A stretch of DNA of 11,660 bases, from the NCBI GenBank assembly GCA_001430745.1, contig KQ482021.1, positions 320,471 through 332,130 on the forward strand. Direction: 5' to 3'. The notes below the pieces were generated by a model. It did no database searches. It was given only the letters and a program-made list of their open reading frames with translations, and was not told where the DNA came from. Origin of the DNA: Auxenochlorella pyrenoidosa (lineage: Eukaryota; Chlorophyta; Trebouxiophyceae; Chlorellales; Chlorellaceae). Position 1 is the first letter of the stretch; every line of letters begins with the position of its first letter. Made by a program: the position numbers and the translations under genes. Shown here in pieces: positions 9,701 through 11,660 of this stretch.

Positions 9701-10050
9701 AGCAGCTCGCCAGCAAACTTCTCGCAGGCAGCTGCGCGGGGCAGACAAACATGGGAATGTGGGGGGGCACAGGGCGTTCGGCCACACCAGCCGGCAGCAC
9801 TTGGGACAGTGCGGCGATATGGCGGCCGCAATTGCCAGAAGCCCGCACAAGGCCAGAGGCACAATGAAGATGTTAGACTTGGGGTAACGCAGTTGCAGAT
9901 GCAAAGGCCTGCCTGCGCCACCAACCAGACTGCGGAAGCACTGTGCCTGTCCCGCTTGCCGCCACTGCCGCTCTCACCGCAGCCATCCAGCTTGCCATCG
10001 TCTCCGATGGTCAGCCAGTCGCGCTTCCTACTCCCCCGCTTCTTGGGCAT
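713..10050 (-). CDS. PHD-Tudor-Myb/SANT-Agenet chromatin reader protein, 16 exons, about 2029 aa
   Basis: Exons in transcription order: 10050-9978, 9731-9651, 9383-9292, 9063-9010, 8765-8697, 8539-8453, 8236-5238, 5054-4988, 4815-4744, 4571-4248, 4188-3985, 3472-3403, 3114-3073, 2888-2791, 2639-2546, 2376-713. All phases join into one frame ending in TAG. The ATG is preceded in frame by a TGA 12 nt upstream, so it is the first possible start, and it opens with a basic MPKKRGSRKR. Domains in order: PHD finger (24-70), Tudor-like (about 84-138), Ala/Lys/Pro-rich disorder (about 175-1145), Myb/SANT (about 1152-1198), two Agenet modules (about 1349-1423 and 1437-1493), and a Gln-rich tail with a short helical segment (about 1547-1568). 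The family knowledge is that PHD and Agenet/Tudor modules read methylated or unmodified histone tails and that Myb/SANT binds DNA or histones, so a nuclear chromatin role is expected. The exact target is unknown. The ends of exons 3 and 6 are the least certain junctions. Confidence 0.8.
913..1430 (-). repeat. 18-bp / six-residue repeat APAVQQ in exon 16
   Basis: The + strand shows dozens of imperfect 18-bp units around CTGCTGCACAGCCGGAGC. The - strand product is a run of APAVQQ, APTAQP and APAVHQ variants, roughly 28 units in about 170 residues. The hexapeptide period, with Val/Ala at a fixed place and Gln pairs, forms a regular Gln/Pro/Ala tract. It is part of the disordered C-terminal tail. 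Because the unit is a multiple of three, length variation keeps the frame. Confidence 0.85.
1590..1965 (-). repeat. poly-Gln / Gln-Pro tract with CAG microsatellites
   Basis: The - strand encodes runs of Gln broken by Pro, including a pure six-codon CAG stretch at 1715-1732 and several runs of three to five. Gln/Pro-rich tails are common in transcription and chromatin co-factors and can form condensates or coiled assemblies. Confidence 0.8.
2377..4065 (-). other. tandem Agenet (plant Tudor-like) modules, exons 11-16
   Basis: Module 1 (residues about 1349-1423) reads GGDLVEVRAVEDEYRGGWF, LATILQ, then FWVEYSDF, then REWVQFW and GRWVLPRVRP. Module 2 (about 1437-1493) reads LQPGQPVEAFLNDGWWMGEV, VRFEPWP, then ITFYAADCVRP. 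These are the recognised marks of plant Agenet repeats: G-D-x-V-E strand, GGWF/DGWW turn, V-x-Y-D strand, RxWV, and a closing LRP-type strand. Agenet proteins in plants usually carry such pairs and bind histone H3 peptides or act in DNA repair and silencing. Each module is cut by introns whose phases (0, 1, 1, 0, 1) all agree. The neighbouring intron 11 holds a 66-bp duplication. Confidence 0.85.
3881..4012 (-). repeat. 66-bp tandem duplication across the exon 11 donor
   Basis: Bases 3881-3946 and 3947-4012 are imperfect direct copies with a 66-bp offset. Shared blocks include GAAGCAGCTG (3881 and 3947), GCCCACCTGG (3913 and 3979) and GCCAGGAACCA. The proximal copy contains the coding end of exon 11 (WFLATILQ) and its donor at 3984. 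The distal copy, in intron 11, keeps the reading frame (WFLATTLQ) and an equivalent donor at 3918. A further degenerate fragment (GGCCAGGAACC) lies near 3844. Confidence 0.85.
4189..4194 (-). other. NAGNAG tandem acceptor of intron 10
   Basis: Intron 10 runs from a strong AAG|GTACGT donor at 4247 to CAGCAG on the - strand, giving a 59-nt intron. Using the first or second CAG adds or omits one Gln (exon start at 4191 or 4188) without changing frame. Such acceptors are often used alternatively. Confidence 0.6.
4744..5242 (-). other. Myb/SANT-type DNA-binding domain, exons 7-9
   Basis: Residues about 1152-1198. Exon 7 ends GAG TG and exon 8 begins G TCG, so splicing creates the first conserved Trp in REWSEAEVAALIAGV. 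The domain continues with GVNKWEQVRATYSRELSG, then RSVGEIRSKWRAM from exon 9. The three regularly spaced Trp residues (W1152, the W in KWEQ, the W in KWRAM) and the final helix with R-S-x-x-E-I-R-S-K-W match single-Myb domains of the telomere-repeat/TRF-like class, where that helix contacts DNA. Intron 7 (5237-5055, 183 nt, GTGAGT...CAG) is supported by the restored Trp. TRF-class specificity is only a possibility, because the hallmark VDLKDKWR-type signature is not exact. Confidence 0.85.
5700..5960 (-). repeat. Ala/Pro/Gln imperfect coding repeats in exon 7
   Basis: The + strand shows recurring blocks built on CTGCCGCAGGCTGCGCTG and GTGCTGCAGACTGCG. On the - strand they encode variants of AQPAAGTGPAPAQSAAQ. 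Spacing is irregular, with partial copies 30-60 bp apart. They extend the disordered linker and carry no recognisable motif. Confidence 0.6.
6461..6508 (-). other. candidate SUMO-interacting motif (acidic patch + IDIL)
   Basis: The - strand encodes an acidic serine-rich stretch (SSEVESDSE) immediately followed by IDIL at residues 741-744. A hydrophobic core of the type I-x-I-L flanked by Asp/Glu/Ser fits the general pattern of SUMO-interacting motifs. It is the only acidic-hydrophobic patch I noticed in about 1000 residues of Ala-rich linker. Binding is untested and such short motifs occur by chance. Confidence 0.4.
7395..7595 (-). repeat. 39-bp / 13-residue tandem repeat (AKPAAAGG-type)
   Basis: The + strand motif TTGCYTTCTCGGCC recurs at 7402, 7441, 7480 and 7519, with a degenerate fifth copy at 7558, an exact 39-bp period. 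Translated on the - strand, it gives about four to five copies of AEKAKPAAAGGAA. Lysine-alanine-proline repeats of this type are typical of histone H1 C-terminal tails and other nucleic-acid-compacting proteins. The period is a multiple of three, so copy number can change without a frameshift. Confidence 0.85.
8237..8452 (-). other. intron 6, apparent GC-AG intron
   Basis: Exon 6 ends GAC AAG AAG and is followed by GCACGA, while exon 7 starts after CTTCTTGCAG. Both sides are phase 0. No GT in the open part of the frame before the TAG gives a compatible phase, so a GC donor with an AAG exon end is the simplest solution. The intron is 216 nt. Confidence 0.55.
8453..9063 (-). other. Tudor-like segment, exons 4-6
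   Basis: Exons 4, 5 and 6 are 54, 69 and 87 nt, all phase 0. They give LGDEVQVAYN, then VYYVGRATGV, then a segment ending NSVRLWHG (residues about 84-138). The pattern of a Gly-Asp-x-Val strand, aromatic residues, a Gly-rich turn and a closing RLW strand resembles Tudor/Agenet-type beta barrels, and it lies directly after the PHD as in many reader proteins. Similarity is at pattern level only and I could not test it against a profile. A chromo-barrel-type fold is an alternative. Confidence 0.45.
9064..9291 (-). other. intron 3, GC-AG intron or GT-AG with a longer exon 3
   Basis: After the last PHD cysteines the frame reads to ACA AAG followed by GCGAGC, a good GC donor context, joining in phase 0 to exon 4 after CTGCAG. 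A canonical option exists: TGT followed by GTGCGC at 9258, also phase 0, which would add 11 residues to the PHD-Tudor linker. The sequence alone does not decide between them. Confidence 0.45.
9292..9980 (-). other. PHD zinc finger, split over exons 1-3
   Basis: After splicing, the ligands are C24, C27, C37, C40, H45, C48, C67 and C70. The order is CxxC, a spacer containing ELLVCDRC, then AFHPEC, then WLCWFC. This is a full Cys4-His-Cys3 PHD finger with the usual Trp two residues before the last Cys pair. The first CxxC (C-A-A-C) exists only when exon 1 (ending GGC TGC G) joins exon 2 (starting CT GCC TGC), which confirms intron 1. Such fingers commonly bind the N-terminus of histone H3. The acidic DDG just before C24 is compatible with binding a basic H3 tail, but the residues do not let me predict the methylation state read. 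Confidence 0.88.
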
Positions 10051-10099
10051 GGCCCCACGGCGTCAGAGGAGGCGTCCACCCTCCGCGAGGACAACGAAG

Positions 10100-10106
10100 T
10101 TTTTAA
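10100..10106 (-). promoter_or_regulatory. TATA-like element upstream of the chromatin-reader gene
   Basis: The - strand reads GGTTAAAAACTT about 50-56 nt before the ATG at 10050, an AT island in GC-rich surroundings. Its distance suits a core promoter with a short 5' UTR. No transcription start is visible. Confidence 0.3.
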
Positions 10107-11036
10107 CCCGGCATGCGGCAGAGCCGCACGAGCGGCTAAAATGCGCCTCTAGAACTCCTGTGTTCACAAGCTAACGCAAAAGCGGGAGCGGCACTGCCTG
10201 GCCGCTAGGGAGAAACAGAGGAGGCTGGCTAGGAGCAAGCCCCGCTACGTCGAAATGCGGTCAGGGAAGGGTGCGCAGAGATCGACTTTTTTAGCAGCGC
10301 CTGACATTCAAGCAGCGGCCGCTGCCATCCTAGCGCCGCCATCGCCTGGGCAGGGTTCTGATCCCCGTCCGCCCGGATGTGCATTTGAATCCATTATCTG
10401 TAAAACTGGGCTTGTTGGCAGTGTGAAATACGCCTGGACGAGTTAATGTCACATGCACGTGGCAAAGCCTGGAAGAGCCGAGGAAGGATTCTGCTGTGCT
10501 GGCTTGCGGTTGGAGCACCCAACACCGACGCACTGCACGTTCCTGCCCCTCTCTGGTGCACGAGCAGCAGCAAGGGAACTGCAACACATCCCCATCCTCA
10601 ATCCACTTTGGATTGTGCCGCTCTCACGGCGTGCTTTGCACGGTCCGTGGCCAGGTGGCACGTCCAGCCGCCAGACCCTGCAGAGAACAAACCTGCGAGG
10701 TGCGCTCTGTGCTTCCTTGCTGGACGAGGGCTCTCATGCCCGGAAGTCTGAGCCATGGGTGTCATGCAAACGCGGTGAGCGGGGACTCAAGGAAGGTTTG
10801 GCAGTGGAGTGCTGGGCAGCGCAGCAGGCACACCAAAGCCGTGCTCGCCACAAGTGCCGAGCACCCAGGCTTACTACCAGTTGCCGCTTCAAGTGACGGT
10901 TTGTTCTGCCAGCACTCACAGCACTCAGACAGAACCACAGCCTCAACGCGCTGCACGGGGACCAAAATTGGGTGGGCTGTGCAGCTTCCTGCATGTGAGG
11001 AGCAGCGCTGTGTACTGCTGTGCCGCGGGACCCCCC

Positions 11037-11042
11037 ATATAT
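11037..11042 (+). promoter_or_regulatory. TATA-like element upstream of the secreted-protein gene
   Basis: ATATAT within CATATATG lies about 70 nt before the ATG at 11110 and stands out in the GC-rich context. The interval is pyrimidine-rich (TTCTTGTTCTCCGTCTC), as is usual for a 5' UTR. Confidence 0.35.
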
Positions 11043-11109
11043 GCCAGTGCTGATGCCTCCGACGCGCATTCTCCAAATCACCCACTCATTCTTGTTCTCC
11101 GTCTCAACC

Positions 11110-11381
11110 ATGGCTCGCGCAGCGCTCCTGGCCACCATTGTGGCCCTCCTGGCCGCTTCTGGTGCGTGGGCCCGTTGCTGGGCGGTGTACGCTGGAGCGT
11201 TCGCTGCCGTAAATGCCCCCTTCGCTCAATTCTGAGTGTCCGGGAGTGCGCAGGAGCAGATCGGCGCGGGTGGGCGGACAGGCCCGCAAGGCCAACCACA
11301 AAGCCCTGACCCACAAGCTCCCCAACGCCCTAACCACCACTGCAGCCTCTGCCAAGACTCCCAAGAGCGTGGCAGACCTGG
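11110..11381 (+). CDS. 5' end of a gene for a secreted protein (signal peptide; truncated by window end)
   Basis: The ATG at 11110 sits in a good green-algal start context (AACCATGGC). Exon 1 (11110-11161) encodes MARAALLATIVALLAASG, a short positive N-terminus, a hydrophobic core and small residues, which is a typical signal peptide. It ends TCT G before GTGCGT. The best-fitting exon 2 is 11346-11381, after CCACCACTGCAG, giving ASAKTPKSVADL before a GTGAGG donor, so signal cleavage near ASA-KT is plausible. The rest lies beyond the window; 11382-11660 reads as intron. A segment like KSVADL after a signal peptide occurs in fasciclin-like cell-surface proteins, but too little is present to identify the family. 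Unspliced, the frame would stop after 41 residues, which seems less likely. Confidence 0.55.
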
Positions 11382-11660
11382 GTGAGGGCCGGCAGAGGAA
11401 GTATGTGGAGCAATTGGCTGAGGGAGGTGTTGGAGGTCACCTGGCACCGCCGTGCTGGCAGACACTGCTGCCAGCTGGCAGGCTCTCCAACACTAACCCG
11501 CCGTCCCTCCACACAATTCCAACCCCCACCAGTCACTTGCCTTGCGGCGAGGCCTATTCACTGTTCTGCTTTCAAGAAAGCTTTTGCCCCTTTTCAGCAC
11601 GAACTATAGTTTCAGTTCTTGTGCAAAATCCCTGCCTCGAGCCATTGTGCCAGCATGCAG

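Larger units (their letters stand above)
10051..11109. promoter_or_regulatory. divergent intergenic region between the chromatin-reader gene and the secreted-protein gene
   Basis: About 1.06 kb lies between two start codons facing away from each other, so it should hold both promoters. Open frames here are short, lack domain-like content and have no convincing intron structure. Seen elements are a TTAAAAA stretch near the - strand start, an ATATAT stretch near the + strand start, a small hairpin TGCGGC-AGA-GCCGCA at 10114-10128, and a TGTAA at about 10399 on the + strand, which in chlorophytes can be a poly(A) signal. The last could mark a short unrecognised + transcript, but I cannot support one. 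Confidence 0.5.

Noticed and set aside
10453..11138. Open frames of 100-185 codons on both strands in the divergent intergenic region
   Set aside because: Overlapping frames on both strands, mixed composition with many Cys/His/Trp, no domain and no good start context; expected by chance in GC-rich DNA.
11162..11235. Unspliced extension of the signal-peptide frame to a 41-residue product
   Set aside because: It runs through a good GTGCGT donor, and a phase-compatible exon with a strong acceptor lies downstream. A 41-residue secreted peptide is possible but less likely.

Overview
The window looks like nuclear DNA of a GC-rich unicellular green alga, most likely a trebouxiophyte such as the Chlorella group. 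This is an inference from three things: very high GC, many short spliceosomal introns with GTGAG/GTGCG/GTACG donors and CAG acceptors, and long Ala/Gln/Pro-rich coding stretches. I see no bacterial operon structure, tRNA, rRNA, CRISPR array or recognisable transposon.

Layout: (1) Bases 1-246 are the 3' end of a + strand gene with an Ala/Gln/Gly-rich C-terminus. (2) Bases 247-712 are a tail-to-tail intergenic stretch with a long G-run and a 23-bp tandem repeat. (3) Bases 713-10050 on the - strand hold one large gene, which I resolve into 16 exons coding for about 2029 residues. (4) Bases 10051-11109 lie between divergent genes. (5) From 11110 a + strand gene for a probably secreted protein begins and runs out of the window.

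The large gene is the centre of interest. Spliced, it encodes, in order: a basic N-terminus; a complete Cys4-His-Cys3 PHD finger (residues 24-70); a Tudor-like segment (about 84-138); about 1000 residues of Ala/Lys/Pro-rich disordered sequence with histone-H1-like 13-residue repeats, nuclear localisation motifs and a candidate SUMO-interacting motif; a Myb/SANT-type domain (about 1152-1198); two consecutive Agenet/Tudor modules (about 1349-1423 and 1437-1493); and a Gln-rich tail of about 540 residues with a six-residue repeat. This is a multivalent chromatin reader: PHD and Agenet/Tudor folds usually bind histone tails, and Myb/SANT binds DNA or histones. The folded domains sit on small exons, and the disordered parts mostly sit on two giant exons (2999 and 1664 nt).

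The exon model rests on frame continuity plus domain completion: the first CxxC of the PHD and the conserved Trp of the Myb domain each appear only after splicing. Two junctions seem to need GC donors (one has a GT alternative). The first Agenet module lies next to a 66-bp in-frame tandem duplication that copies a splice donor.
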